Shown piece by piece: positions 1 through 8,742 of a DNA stretch of 64,000 nt. The stretch spans positions 8,150,564 to 8,214,563 of the forward strand of contig NZ_CP036266.1 in assembly GCF_007744075.1 (NCBI RefSeq). Reading direction: 5' to 3'. The stretch comes from Gimesia chilikensis (GTDB taxonomy: Bacteria; Planctomycetota; Planctomycetia; Planctomycetales; Planctomycetaceae). Every line of letters begins with the position of its first letter. The stretch's first letter is position 1. The position numbers were made by a program, and so were the translations under genes. The notes under the pieces were generated by a model, which ran no database searches, had not been told where the DNA came from, and saw only the letters and a list, made by a program, of their open reading frames with translations.

Positions 1-291
1 AACAAAACAGCGCGGCAGAAGGTCACCATTCAAAACACCTCCAGCCTGCCAATCCAGTTACTCGGAGCTATGGTTCCCTGCACGCCCAGTGGATGCGCGT
101 ACGCCGAAGGGCTCCCCTTGCGCATTCCTGCAGGCCAGCAAGGCAGTTTTACCATCCTGTTCAAAGCCACTACTCCGGGAAAATTCAACACCGAAATCGA
201 GCTCTATACCGACCAACCAGGGCAGACAAAAATTAGAATGCCACTCTACGGTACTGTAAAAGAGAACGCAAAAGTGCAACAGAAGAAGTGA
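1..291 (+). CDS. DUF1573-like secreted protein, C-terminal part (5' truncated by window edge)
   Basis: Frame 1 is open from the first base to the TGA at 289-291, giving 96 residues without a start, so the gene begins upstream of the window. The visible part is a beta-rich Ig/ASH-like segment: 'VTIQNTSSLPIQLLG', a 'PCTPSGC' cysteine pair, then 'GSFTILFKATTPGKFNTEIELYTDQPG'. This pattern (restored 'N' after a turn, Cys-rich hinge, final strand with 'YTD') is typical of DUF1573 proteins, which planctomycetes export in large numbers. Function is unknown; the fold suggests an extracytoplasmic adhesive or binding role. It faces the 422-1384 gene tail to tail. Confidence 0.7.
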   Translation, partial: NKTARQKVTIQNTSSLPIQLLGAMVPCTPSGCAYAEGLPLRIPAGQQGSFTILFKATTPGKFNTEIELYTDQPGQTKIRMPLYGTVKENAKVQQKK

Positions 292-323
292 CCGATCTCA
301 GTTCCGACATCTGCAGTTGTGTG

Positions 324-373
324 GGCCCGAATGCAATTCGAGCCGAGCGCCGGTGCAGGAAACTGGCGGAGAG
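324..373. repeat. Dispersed palindromic repeat, copy 1
   Basis: A roughly 50-base element contains the near-palindrome CCCGAATGCAATTCGAG followed by CCGAGCGC and GCAGGAAACTGGCGG. A second copy lies at 2061-2110 with the same order of blocks. It sits between two convergent genes. It looks like a REP-like dispersed element rather than part of a gene. Confidence 0.6.
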
Positions 374-421
374 ACCTCACGTGTTCAGAGTATGCTTTAG
401 CTACTGAAATCATACCAGGTC

Positions 422-1384
422 CTATTCTCCCGCCTGGTACAGATCAGCTAATTCAAGAGCCTCGAGATAAACCTGATCAACGAATGTATTCATAAAGTTG
501 TCTGACCCAAACACCAGCGCGCCCCCATTTTCAGTACGGGATACCTGCAATCCGTCCTGACGAGGCTCAAGACGCCACACCTCCGCGATCATTGCTGATG
601 TCAGAGCGGGAAGCCGGGGTAACAAATCGCGAAATGAGGTCCACAGTCGCTCCCGTTCCTCGCTGGTCCGCCTGCTATTCAATGCGAAACTCATTTTTGG
701 TCCGTCATACTCCGCAAAGGACGGAGCATCCTTGTTCCAAACCGTTTCCCCTGTAAAGATAGCCCGGATTTGCTCAAGGTCTTCTAACAACACTTCCGGG
801 TTCGCAAAGTACGTGCAATGGGAATTGAATGGTACCTGCCAACCAGTATCAGAAAAAACCTTGATGGATTTGGGATCGAGCTGTTCGATCACCTCAGTGA
901 TGAGCGTTCGCAGATACTGCAGTCTCTGATAAACGGCTTCATTCTCTGGATCGGGGTCACCATTGGGTAAATGACGAGTCGTCCAGTATGTATAATAGCG
1001 AAAGAAGCCGATTTGAGCGTAACCATCATGGTATTTGTACTGATAGTCTGAATCCCAGGCACCAACATCGACGGCAATGGCATCAGGGAATTCCTCTGAC
1101 GCAAGATCCGAAGGGTTGCTCCACAAGCCTGTTTCAACAGAATACTTTTGCGGCTGCTTGCGTCTGGGCCGAGAGAAATACTTCCGTATTTCTTCAGTAG
1201 TATTGATTTTGGAAGATTCGAATACATACCGGTTCAGTTCGTTTCCATGAATTTTAAAACTGCCCCAGTCATGCGTGAGTGGAATCGACGTGTTCTCAAA
1301 CAACTCAATGAGCTGTAGAAACGTTTTTTCCCCTTCAAATTCCTGTTTACGGGGGAAAATATGAACGTCGAAACAGATCGGCAT
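422..1384 (-). CDS. Uncharacterised protein, about 320 aa
   Basis: I do not recognise this family. The protein is soluble, acidic and rich in aromatic residues, with no signal peptide or membrane segment. Visible features are a basic patch 'RPRRKQPQK' near residue 76, a Trp/Tyr-rich segment ('YYTYWTTRHLPNGDPDPENEAVYQRL') and a C-terminal helix 'VDQVYLEALELADLYQAGE'. An in-frame TTG lies four codons upstream at 1396; I prefer the ATG at 1384, though neither has a clear Shine-Dalgarno. It follows the 1436-1849 gene by about 50 bases on the same strand, so the two are probably co-transcribed. Confidence 0.6.
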   Translation of the reverse strand: MPICFDVHIFPRKQEFEGEKTFLQLIELFENTSIPLTHDWGSFKIHGNELNRYVFESSKINTTEEIRKYFSRPRRKQPQKYSVETGLWSNPSDLASEEFPDAIAVDVGAWDSDYQYKYHDGYAQIGFFRYYTYWTTRHLPNGDPDPENEAVYQRLQYLRTLITEVIEQLDPKSIKVFSDTGWQVPFNSHCTYFANPEVLLEDLEQIRAIFTGETVWNKDAPSFAEYDGPKMSFALNSRRTSEERERLWTSFRDLLPRLPALTSAMIAEVWRLEPRQDGLQVSRTENGGALVFGSDNFMNTFVDQVYLEALELADLYQAGE

Positions 1385-1435
1385 GAGGATTTTCAATTCA
1401 CTGGATTAAACTGACATTAATAACTCTGGTGAACC

Positions 1436-1849
1436 CTACTCCCAATCAAACCATTTAGGTGATGTGGGATCATACCAGTCGCGTTTCCGCAACCACTTCT
1501 CATAGTTCAGATAGATAATTCGCAGCCCCTTTTCGTTCCGCTCATCCCAGAACTCTTTCAACATTTGATGCAGAAAAGCAATGAGAGGTTTATGGTCGGA
1601 CAGCTGTGCCAGTTCATCTCGGGGTGATGCGCTGTTCGGTAAGGCGAAATGCAGAACCAGTTCTGACCACATCAGGTTTGTACTGATATCAATCTTGATC
1701 ATTAACCACTCTTGAAATCCATGCAGGATTCCACCGTGGCAATTCATATTCGCGCCCATCAGATAGGCGACTGCAGAATCGTAACTGACTTCCGAAAGAC
1801 ACATTCCGGGGCGCGTCAGCATCACTTCGATTTCATAGGGTAAGTCCAT
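1436..1849 (-). CDS. Uncharacterised protein, 137 aa
   Basis: A small soluble protein of unrecognised family. The ATG at 1849 is preceded by AGGAG with a 6-base spacer, which fixes the start. The sequence has 'GANMNCHGGILHGFQEWLMIKI' in the middle and a Trp-rich C-terminus ('EKWLRKRDWYDPTSPKWFDWE'). Size and composition resemble the many small immunity-like proteins of planctomycetes, but no family can be named. It is the upstream partner of the 422-1384 gene. Confidence 0.6.
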   Translation of the reverse strand: MDLPYEIEVMLTRPGMCLSEVSYDSAVAYLMGANMNCHGGILHGFQEWLMIKIDISTNLMWSELVLHFALPNSASPRDELAQLSDHKPLIAFLHQMLKEFWDERNEKGLRIIYLNYEKWLRKRDWYDPTSPKWFDWE

Positions 1850-1975
1850 GGCTCTCTCCTGAAGCTACGACGTCGATCATAGCATCATTGAGATGAGTGA
1901 ACCATAGGGATAAGAAAGCGCTCCGGGTGCCACTGTCGGCTTGGCCTGACGAACGGTTCTTCCTGTCCCCCTGAC

Positions 1976-2110
1976 TTGCACCCAAAGGTTGAGCGCCACC
2001 CGGCGGGCGGACACACAGGTGCTGCCCCTACGGTTCAAACTCACCATGAAAGAATGGGTGAGCCCGAATGCAATTCGGGCCGAGCGCAGCGAGCAGGAAA
2101 CTGTCGGTGG
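1976..2110. repeat. Dispersed repeat block, including copy 2 of the 324-373 element
   Basis: This lies in the 330-base gene-free stretch between 1850 and 2180. It starts with a GC-rich block containing GGCGGGCGGACACACAGGTG and GCCCCTACGG. It then carries the palindrome CCCGAATGCAATTCGGG, CCGAGCGCAGCGAGC and GCAGGAAACTG (2061-2110), matching 324-373 almost base for base. The palindrome is perfect here (CCCGAATtgcATTCGGG-like) but imperfect in copy 1. No gene is convincing in this stretch. Confidence 0.55.
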
Positions 2111-2180
2111 GATCATGCAAGATCAGAACACAACTGCGCTGCTGACGCCAACACGTCTCGGGCAGGATTTTCTGCAAACC

Positions 2181-3884
2181 TTACTTCTTCTTAATCGTCA
2201 GCCACAGGTAAGGCAGTTCGAGGTCGGGTTTCGGGCGGTCGGTGTTGCGTTTGGGGCTGATCCCTTTGATGACCGCGGTCGCAGTGTGCTGCCTGGCTTT
2301 GTCTTTGACGCTCGTACCCTGGATTACCAGCGGGCCCTGAAACGTGACGTCCTTCTTCGCTTCCAGCTTCAGCTTGACCGACTTGCCCCCCTTGTCCTTG
2401 ACCTGGGAGACGACCGGTTCGCAGGTCACTCCTTCAGGCAGCCCCGCGATGCTGACTTCGATGTCGTCGCTGAAACGGGGACTCTGACGGTCGATGGTCA
2501 CGTCGATCTCCAGCGGCTTGTCGCCTGCGGTCAGCGTGTACTGTTCGTTGGCAGCCTGCAGGGAGAAGTCTGCTTCGGTTGGCAGAATCGAAAGCAGGTA
2601 CACATAGCGGAAACCACCATGCTCGAAACGGTCGGTCACCTGCAGCCGGTATTCGCCGTCCGCGGGAATCGTATAGTCCAGCGCAGCGTCGTAGAAATTC
2701 CGCCGGGGATCGTCGATCTCTTTGAGCAGCTTGCCCTTCGCATCGAACAGCTTTATATACGGATCAAGCGGGTAACCCAGTTTGTGAGAATCAACTTTGA
2801 AGGTGAGCTTCTCGCCCTTTTTCGCAGTGAAACGATAAACGTCAATCTCCTGTGCAGCGGCCACTTTCCCCGTCACCGTGGCAGGTACCGTCAGTTGCTG
2901 ACCTGCCTCAGACTGCGTCTCTTTCGTCTCCAGCACCACGGGTGTCGTGCTGAGGGGAATCGTCAGGTTGTTTCCCAGTTCCGGAGCGCTCAGCAGCGCA
3001 TCCTGGCTCAAATCGGAAACCGCAGGCATCAATGTCTTGAGCTTGTCAGACAGATTCCAGCCATCCAACCTAACCGGCTGTGCCCTTGAGGGATGCCAGG
3101 CCAGGGGCAGACTGTGATCGACGAACGGCCCCGTAGTCAGCGTCAGTCTATAAATGTAAGAGGCGGCGCCTGCAAAGCGGATCGTACTGTTCGGATCAGC
3201 GGGAAACGCGAACGTGCGGATATAATACGTGCCCTCTTCGGGAGCGGTATAAACAATCCGCGGATCGAACCACAGGGTATCGTCCATCTGCTTCAGCACC
3301 GTTCCCCGATGATTCAGCAGCTGCAGCACGCTATCCATGGGAGAACCCAGTTGTTCGTTGGCGACCTGTGAGGCGACCAGCGTCTGTCCCTGCTTCAGCT
3401 TGACCTGATAGATGTCGACATCACCCGCCTTAGCCAGTACACCGTTAACCGTCACCGCTGGCTGTTCAATTTTCTGCGCGTGTTCCAGATCTTCATTCGG
3501 TTCCGCGCCTGTCACTTCGGGCAGCGTCCCGACCAGGAACGGTCGAATCTCAGAGGCCCCTTCGGCATTATGAAAGCGGAGCCAGTACAGACCCGGTTTG
3601 GCTTCAGTAGTGATTTCGACCGTGAACTGTTTCTCTTTTCCCTTGGCGGGCTTCTCGGGGATCTCGATTTTGAGACCCGGCTGCGACGTCCAGACCGAAA
3701 CCGGCTGTGTCCCCAGGGTCTTGTCGACGCTGACTTCGACCTTCTGTCCGACCTGGCCTCCCGCGGGAGTCAGGTAGTTCACGCTGGGTGGAGCCGCAAT
3801 GACGCTCGTCCCCAGACTGAATACCAACGAACAAGAGAGAACGGCGGACAGAATCGGGGCGTGGCAGGACATTGGTAAACTCAT
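2181..3884 (-). CDS. Secreted PPC-domain protein (bacterial pre-peptidase C-terminal domains)
   Basis: This 567-residue protein has an N-terminal signal peptide (hydrophobic core 'ILSAVLSCSLVFSLGTSVIAA', cleavage near residue 31). An Ig-like region follows ('VNYLTPAGGQVGQKVEVSV'). Two PPC-type beta-sandwich modules lie at about 128-232 ('DVDIYQVKLKQGQTL', 'GTYYIRTFAFPA') and about 335-425 ('EIDVYRFTAKKGEKL', 'DGEYRLQVTDRF'), then an Ig-like tail. No protease domain is present, so the role is probably binding or assembly outside the cytoplasm. It is the third gene of an operon with DUF1549/DUF1553 and DUF1501 proteins, starting 24 bases after the DUF1501 stop, a grouping common in planctomycetes. 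Confidence 0.88.
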   Translation of the reverse strand: MSLPMSCHAPILSAVLSCSLVFSLGTSVIAAPPSVNYLTPAGGQVGQKVEVSVDKTLGTQPVSVWTSQPGLKIEIPEKPAKGKEKQFTVEITTEAKPGLYWLRFHNAEGASEIRPFLVGTLPEVTGAEPNEDLEHAQKIEQPAVTVNGVLAKAGDVDIYQVKLKQGQTLVASQVANEQLGSPMDSVLQLLNHRGTVLKQMDDTLWFDPRIVYTAPEEGTYYIRTFAFPADPNSTIRFAGAASYIYRLTLTTGPFVDHSLPLAWHPSRAQPVRLDGWNLSDKLKTLMPAVSDLSQDALLSAPELGNNLTIPLSTTPVVLETKETQSEAGQQLTVPATVTGKVAAAQEIDVYRFTAKKGEKLTFKVDSHKLGYPLDPYIKLFDAKGKLLKEIDDPRRNFYDAALDYTIPADGEYRLQVTDRFEHGGFRYVYLLSILPTEADFSLQAANEQYTLTAGDKPLEIDVTIDRQSPRFSDDIEVSIAGLPEGVTCEPVVSQVKDKGGKSVKLKLEAKKDVTFQGPLVIQGTSVKDKARQHTATAVIKGISPKRNTDRPKPDLELPYLWLTIKKK

Positions 3885-3908
3885 TCTCAGTCGAAGTGCG
3901 GGCTCGGA

Positions 3909-5246
3909 TTAAGCGAACAGTTCCGGAATCGGTGTCGGATCGCTGACGAGGTGCGACGGACGACCTTCCGGCGTGTAGAGCACCTTGTCGGGATCGATAC
4001 CCATCTTGGTGTAAACGGTGGAGACAAAGTTTTCCGGAGAGAGCACACGTTCGACTGCGGAGTAGCCGGCCTTGTCGGTAGCCCCCAGTGCCAGTCCGCC
4101 CGGTGTTCCACCGCCGGCCATCAGCACCGACATCGCGTTCGACCAGTGGTCGCGACCGGCGCCCGGATTGATTTTCGGCGTACGGCCGAATTCACCCAGG
4201 GCCAGTACCATGGTCGTATCCAGCAGACCCCGCTCATCGAGGTCTTCGATCAGCGTGGCGATCGTGTTTTCAAAGGAAGGCATCCGGCCATTGAACGTCT
4301 TGAACAGACTGCCGTGATTGTCCCAGCCCCCTTCATACAGCGTAATGAAAGGCACGCCGGCTTCCGTCAGACGACGGGCCAGCAGGGCACGTTGACCGAA
4401 CGAGGTTCGACCATATTTATCACGCAGTTCGGCAGGCTCGCGATCGATCTCAAACGCGGTCTGCGCTTCGGTGGAAGCCACCAGGTTGTAACCCTGTTCG
4501 TAGTATTCATCCAGGTTCAATACCGGATCGCCGGCGACTTCGTCCCGGATCCGCTTCAACTGGTCGACCTGCTCTCGCAGATCGCGGCGGGTTTTGTAGC
4601 GGGCATCGGTCAGACCGCTGGGCAGTGCCAGGTCGCGTACGCGGAAGTTGGACGAATTCGGGTTGTCCGACATCACGAACGGAGCGTACTTGGCTCCCAG
4701 GAAGTTAGGTCCGCCTGAACGTGACATGCTGGGCATGGTGAAGTAAGCGGGAAGATTGTTGGTGGTCGGCTTTTCGTGTGCGACGACCGAACCCATGCTG
4801 GGATGGAAGCTCACGAAGGCACCACAGCCTACAGGAATTCGTGGTGGAGCACCGGTCATCATGTAGTGGTTGCCGGCACCGTGGTTCCCCTGGTTGTGAC
4901 GGATCGAGCGGATCACCGAGCATTTATCGAAGATCGACGCCAGCCGCTTCATGTGCTGTGAGAACTGGACCCCGGGCACCTTGGTGGGAATCGGGTTGAA
5001 TTCACCCCGGATTTCAACCGGTGCTTCCGGTTTGGGGTCAAACGTTTCGTAATGCGAAGGACCACCGTCCATCCAGATCAGGATCACGCTTTTAGCGGTC
5101 GCCTTGCGCTGGGGAGCATCGGTTCCTTTGGCCTGCGCCTGCAGACGCAGCAGATCCGTCAGCCCGAGGCCAGTCATGGCACCCAGACCCAGCTGCAGGC
5201 AATTTCGTCGTGTGATTCCATTGCAGTTTTTTGAAACGTTCATCAT
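3909..5246 (-). CDS. DUF1501 domain-containing protein with twin-arginine leader
   Basis: About 445 residues. The N-terminus carries a TAT-type leader ('GITRRNCLQLGLGAMTGLGL'). The body has the alkaline-phosphatase-like DUF1501 signatures: 'KSVILIWMDGGPSHYETFDPKPEAP', 'QHMKRLASIFDKCSVIRSI', 'HNQGNHGAGNHYMMTG', 'GWDNHG' and 'TMVLALGEFGRTPKIN..GRDHW'. DUF1501 proteins are sulfatase/phosphatase-fold proteins of unproven activity. They are almost always encoded beside a haem-c DUF1549/DUF1553 protein, as here. The start is taken at the ATGATG (5246/5243) behind AGGATC, rather than at an in-frame codon nine residues upstream. Confidence 0.93.
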   Translation of the reverse strand: MMNVSKNCNGITRRNCLQLGLGAMTGLGLTDLLRLQAQAKGTDAPQRKATAKSVILIWMDGGPSHYETFDPKPEAPVEIRGEFNPIPTKVPGVQFSQHMKRLASIFDKCSVIRSIRHNQGNHGAGNHYMMTGAPPRIPVGCGAFVSFHPSMGSVVAHEKPTTNNLPAYFTMPSMSRSGGPNFLGAKYAPFVMSDNPNSSNFRVRDLALPSGLTDARYKTRRDLREQVDQLKRIRDEVAGDPVLNLDEYYEQGYNLVASTEAQTAFEIDREPAELRDKYGRTSFGQRALLARRLTEAGVPFITLYEGGWDNHGSLFKTFNGRMPSFENTIATLIEDLDERGLLDTTMVLALGEFGRTPKINPGAGRDHWSNAMSVLMAGGGTPGGLALGATDKAGYSAVERVLSPENFVSTVYTKMGIDPDKVLYTPEGRPSHLVSDPTPIPELFA

Positions 5247-5301
5247 TTCTGATCCTGTTCGAATAGATGTCAAACAATGTTTCCTGGTGGAGCAGGGGAC
5301 G

Positions 5302-7758
5302 TCAGTTTTTGAAGAGGTATTCCGGCGTATTGAGCAGGGCCCACATCAGGTCTTCAATCACCTGCTGTCGGCTGGCGCCTTCCTCTTCAAACAGGGAGCG
5401 CCCCAGTCGTTTTTCTTCGATGGTTGGATATCTTGAATAAGCCGTCAGATACAGTTCTTCCATAATCTGATCGGGTGTCATTTTACTTTCGGCCCACTTC
5501 GCACTGTTCGCATTCTTGGACTGAATGCGGGAATACAGATCACGAGAGTTCATCATGTGCAGCACCTGCACCACTGTGGTATCGGTCGTCCGTTCGCACG
5601 GCGGATCCTGGTTCGGGTCGGGTCGACCAAACGAATCGAGGAAGACCGAGCTCACACGATGCGTCCAGATCTGTTTGGCCGTTGAATCCTTGGGCATCGC
5701 TGAAAATGTATCGGGCACGCCGATCATTTCACTCACGCTGTCCAGCAGAACTTCAGCCCGCAGACGCTGACGGTAATGCCGCGAGTAGTTGCGGGTGTCG
5801 CCCACATTGGTTTCATTGGGGATCGCACTCAGACTGTAAACGTGCGACAGCACGATTGTCTTGATGTATTGTTTCAGATCAAATTTCTGCTCCCGGAACT
5901 TCTGACCCAGGGCTTTGATCAGCGGCTTGTTCGAAGGAGGATTACTTTCGCGAAAATCGTCAATCGGCTCGACAATCCCCCGTCCCATCAGGTCGGCCCA
6001 GACGCGGTTGGCATTCACTTCGGCGAAGAAATGATTCTGAGGCGAGATAATCCAGTCTGCCAGAATTTCGCGTGGATCCTGGTTTTCTTTGAGCTCAGGC
6101 ACTTCGCCAAACAGGGGGCGTGGCGGCAGGACTTCGTTGGTCAACGGGTGCCGTACGCTACCGGAGTTGGAAGTGAAAACCATTTCCTCAGATCCCGAAA
6201 TCGGGGCCGAGATCCCGCGGCCTTTACGGCCGATTTTGGCGAAGTAGGCTGCAAAGCTGTAGAAATCGTCCTGACCCCAGACTTCGTTGGGGTGGTGATG
6301 ACACTGGGCACAGCTCAGTCGAATTCCCAGAAAGAGCTGACTGACAATCGTAGTGAGCTCTTCAGGTTTGCGGCGATCGCGGAACATGGTTACCGCGCCG
6401 TTGTGCCACGTTCCTCCCTTGGCGGTCAGCAATTCGTGTGTGAACTGATCGAGGGGTTTGTTCTGGTGAAACGACTCGCGAATCCAGGCATCATAATTCA
6501 AGACGGTCTTGATACCCACATGGTACGGATTGGGACGCAATAAATCGGCCCATTTGTTGGCCCAGTGATCGCCGTACTCGGGCTGTTCCAGCAGATAATC
6601 GACCAGTCGTTCCCGCTTGTTGGGAGAGGGATCCTGCAGGAAGGCCCGTGCTTCTTCTGCGGTCGGCGTACGACCAATGATGTCCAGGGAAACCCGACGC
6701 AGATAGGTCGCGTCATCAATGGGATCAGACGGTTTCAGACCGTATTTCTGCAGCTTGTCCCAGACCAGCCCGTCAATAAAGTTATTGCGGGGCAGCTTGG
6801 CATAGTATTCGTCGGCAACTTTGTGGTTGGAAGGAATCGTCACACTCAGGGAAGCAAATTTCCCCATGTAGCGGGCAATGATCGAGGCTTCGCCCATCAG
6901 AGAGCCGGCGGTGACCAGACCGTGTTCATCTACGGAAACGTAAACGCTTTCGCTGGACATGAACTCGGCCAGATCGGTGATGTCCCGGGTCGAGCCATCG
7001 CTGTAATGAGCGGTGACGACCATCTGCTGCTTTGTTTTCGGCAGCATGATCCGTTCGGTCGGTTCTGCGGAAATCTTGACGAGCTCGGGAGTCCCTTTGA
7101 CTTCGCGGGTCGCCCCTTCGGAAATCCAGCGTTCGAGCAATGCATAATACTGACCGTCGGCGGGCAGTTTTTTACCACCGCCGTGAGGAACCTTACCGGC
7201 GCCTTTCAGCAGCACCAGGCTTTGTTCGGGTGCCAGCGGCGAAGCACGTCGTCCTCGCGATTCCTTAACCAGGGCGTTGTAATCGTAATCGGGATCGAAG
7301 GCGAACATCGACAACTGGAATCCCCCCTGACCACGCTGCTTCCCGTGACAGGAACCGCCATTACAGCCGAAGCGGGAAAACAGGGGATGGATGTCCCGCT
7401 CGAAATCGAGCAGGGCCTGCCGGTCGAAGTCTTTCACCTGAACCGGAATGTTAATCTTCTGCCCACCATCAATGACGGTGACTGTTGCGGTTCCATTCGC
7501 CAGGGGCTTGATTACGCCCTGGGCGTCAACCTGCACAACGGCGGGTTGCTGAGATTGAAACTGCACATCGCGGGTCAGGTCGACAAAACTCTTGTCCTGC
7601 TGACGGGTCACGATCAGTTGCTGACGGGAACGGGGTCCATTCAGTTCAACTTTATCCGGATAGACGCTGACCTTTGATTCTGCCGGGGGCGCTGCTTGCG
7701 CGGAAAGAGCGGAGAGCAGAATCAGGCAGCCGAGAACATGATAGAGTAGAGATTTCAT
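5302..7758 (-). CDS. Big2 / haem-c / DUF1549-DUF1553 secreted protein
   Basis: 818 residues with a signal peptide (about 1-22). Order of parts: a Big2-type Ig domain (about 30-105), a cytochrome-like segment with a widened haem motif CNGGSCH (about 132-138), a second Big2 domain (about 235-310), DUF1549 (about 325-530, containing CAQCH at about 483-487), then DUF1553 (about 565-790). This is the 'planctomycete cytochrome' architecture, probably periplasmic or cell-surface and possibly redox-active. The first motif has four residues between the cysteines, so canonical haem attachment there is uncertain. It is the first gene of the operon with DUF1501 (55-base gap) and PPC genes. Confidence 0.92.
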   Translation of the reverse strand: MKSLLYHVLGCLILLSALSAQAAPPAESKVSVYPDKVELNGPRSRQQLIVTRQQDKSFVDLTRDVQFQSQQPAVVQVDAQGVIKPLANGTATVTVIDGGQKINIPVQVKDFDRQALLDFERDIHPLFSRFGCNGGSCHGKQRGQGGFQLSMFAFDPDYDYNALVKESRGRRASPLAPEQSLVLLKGAGKVPHGGGKKLPADGQYYALLERWISEGATREVKGTPELVKISAEPTERIMLPKTKQQMVVTAHYSDGSTRDITDLAEFMSSESVYVSVDEHGLVTAGSLMGEASIIARYMGKFASLSVTIPSNHKVADEYYAKLPRNNFIDGLVWDKLQKYGLKPSDPIDDATYLRRVSLDIIGRTPTAEEARAFLQDPSPNKRERLVDYLLEQPEYGDHWANKWADLLRPNPYHVGIKTVLNYDAWIRESFHQNKPLDQFTHELLTAKGGTWHNGAVTMFRDRRKPEELTTIVSQLFLGIRLSCAQCHHHPNEVWGQDDFYSFAAYFAKIGRKGRGISAPISGSEEMVFTSNSGSVRHPLTNEVLPPRPLFGEVPELKENQDPREILADWIISPQNHFFAEVNANRVWADLMGRGIVEPIDDFRESNPPSNKPLIKALGQKFREQKFDLKQYIKTIVLSHVYSLSAIPNETNVGDTRNYSRHYRQRLRAEVLLDSVSEMIGVPDTFSAMPKDSTAKQIWTHRVSSVFLDSFGRPDPNQDPPCERTTDTTVVQVLHMMNSRDLYSRIQSKNANSAKWAESKMTPDQIMEELYLTAYSRYPTIEEKRLGRSLFEEEGASRQQVIEDLMWALLNTPEYLFKN

Positions 7759-8077
7759 CTCGTCTTTCTATCCCAAATCAAAGGAAGGATACGCTGTGAG
7801 GTTTGGCGGTAGTAGCGCTGCGGGGGAAAGTCGGGCAGGTCGTCTTTGAGACGTCAGATAAATATTCAGCAACCCGGCAAGCACTGCGGTATCGATAGTT
7901 TGGGCGCCAACTAATATATATTGTCTCTTATATTTCCTATTCGTCAACTTTCATTTAACAACTTTATTTATGAAACACCGCTTAGGATACCTTCCCTGAG
8001 CTGCAAAAACTACCCCTTATCCCAAAAAATGAACCGTATGTATACCTGCCTGGCGGCAAAAATGGCTGTTGTACTGC
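7759..8077. other. Gene-free intergenic stretch
   Basis: About 320 bases upstream of the DUF1549 operon and downstream of the HAD gene. The middle (about 7915-7990) is AT-rich and may hold the operon promoter. I see no convincing -35/-10 pair, hairpin or gene. Confidence 0.5.
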
Positions 8078-8620
8078 TTAAACCAGCTTTTCCAGCTCCG
8101 ATCTGACGTATCCGATCCGATCTGTGATCGCAAAATTCGAATTCCAGGGCTGCGGAAACAGAATCGCCTGTCCGCCATGCTCCCGGAATTGATCGATGTT
8201 TTTGTGCTGGTCATCAATCAACACGACATCTGGTTTCGCGAGCAGGTACTTTTGAGTCCCGATCATGAAGTCCATATACAGCGGTTCCTGGAAGTGCTCT
8301 CTGAGCCATTCCACCTTGGCTGAAGCACAGGCAGCGCTGCGACTGGGAGAGGTGCTGATAGTAAATGGCGCGGTCTCTCTAAGCAGTGTCAGCAATTCAT
8401 TCAGCCAGGGATAAGGTGGGAACTCGGCCCAGAAGCGGCCCCCCAGTCCGTCGACCGGTTTCCAGAATTCGTCTTTGGTCATGCCCAGCACACCCGCGTA
8501 GTCGGCTTCCCCGTCCGGCCACTTATCAGCCAGTTCGCGTTGACCGTGCAGTTCGAGGATCGCGCCCATGAAGTCGGCAATCACGCCATCCATGTCCAGT
8601 AAGATATGTCGTACAGCCAT
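8078..8620 (-). CDS. HAD-superfamily 5'-nucleotidase, NT5C-like
   Basis: 180 residues. The N-terminal 'RHILLDMDGVIADF' is the HAD motif I DxDG(V/T), here with the nucleophile and acid aspartates. 'TISTSPS' fits motif II and 'LIDDQHKNIDQF' fits motif IV. The overall length and 'GRFWAEFPPYPWLNELLTLL' match the 5'(3')-deoxyribonucleotidase (NT5C) family, which dephosphorylates (d)NMPs. The ATG at 8620 is used; an in-frame GTG at 8638 is the alternative. It is divergent from the Rieske gene at 8743. Confidence 0.85.
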   Translation of the reverse strand: MAVRHILLDMDGVIADFMGAILELHGQRELADKWPDGEADYAGVLGMTKDEFWKPVDGLGGRFWAEFPPYPWLNELLTLLRETAPFTISTSPSRSAACASAKVEWLREHFQEPLYMDFMIGTQKYLLAKPDVVLIDDQHKNIDQFREHGGQAILFPQPWNSNFAITDRIGYVRSELEKLV

Positions 8621-8742
8621 GCTGTTTTTTCGCTCCACTCAGTAACTTTGATTATAAAACAGTAGGATTACCCATCGAGCATATAATAAACTGGAACTGA
8701 CAACCATTGTGGAAGTCTTTTTTAACCAGGATTGAAATACTG

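Noticed and set aside
1989-3089. Long plus-strand open frame opposite the PPC gene
   Set aside because: Antisense shadow of 2181-3884; composition is basic and repetitive with no domain and the minus strand is convincing.
3951-4718. Plus-strand open frame opposite the DUF1501 gene
   Set aside because: Shadow of a clear DUF1501 gene.
6565-7677. Plus-strand open frame opposite the DUF1549 gene
   Set aside because: Shadow of the haem-c gene; no domains.
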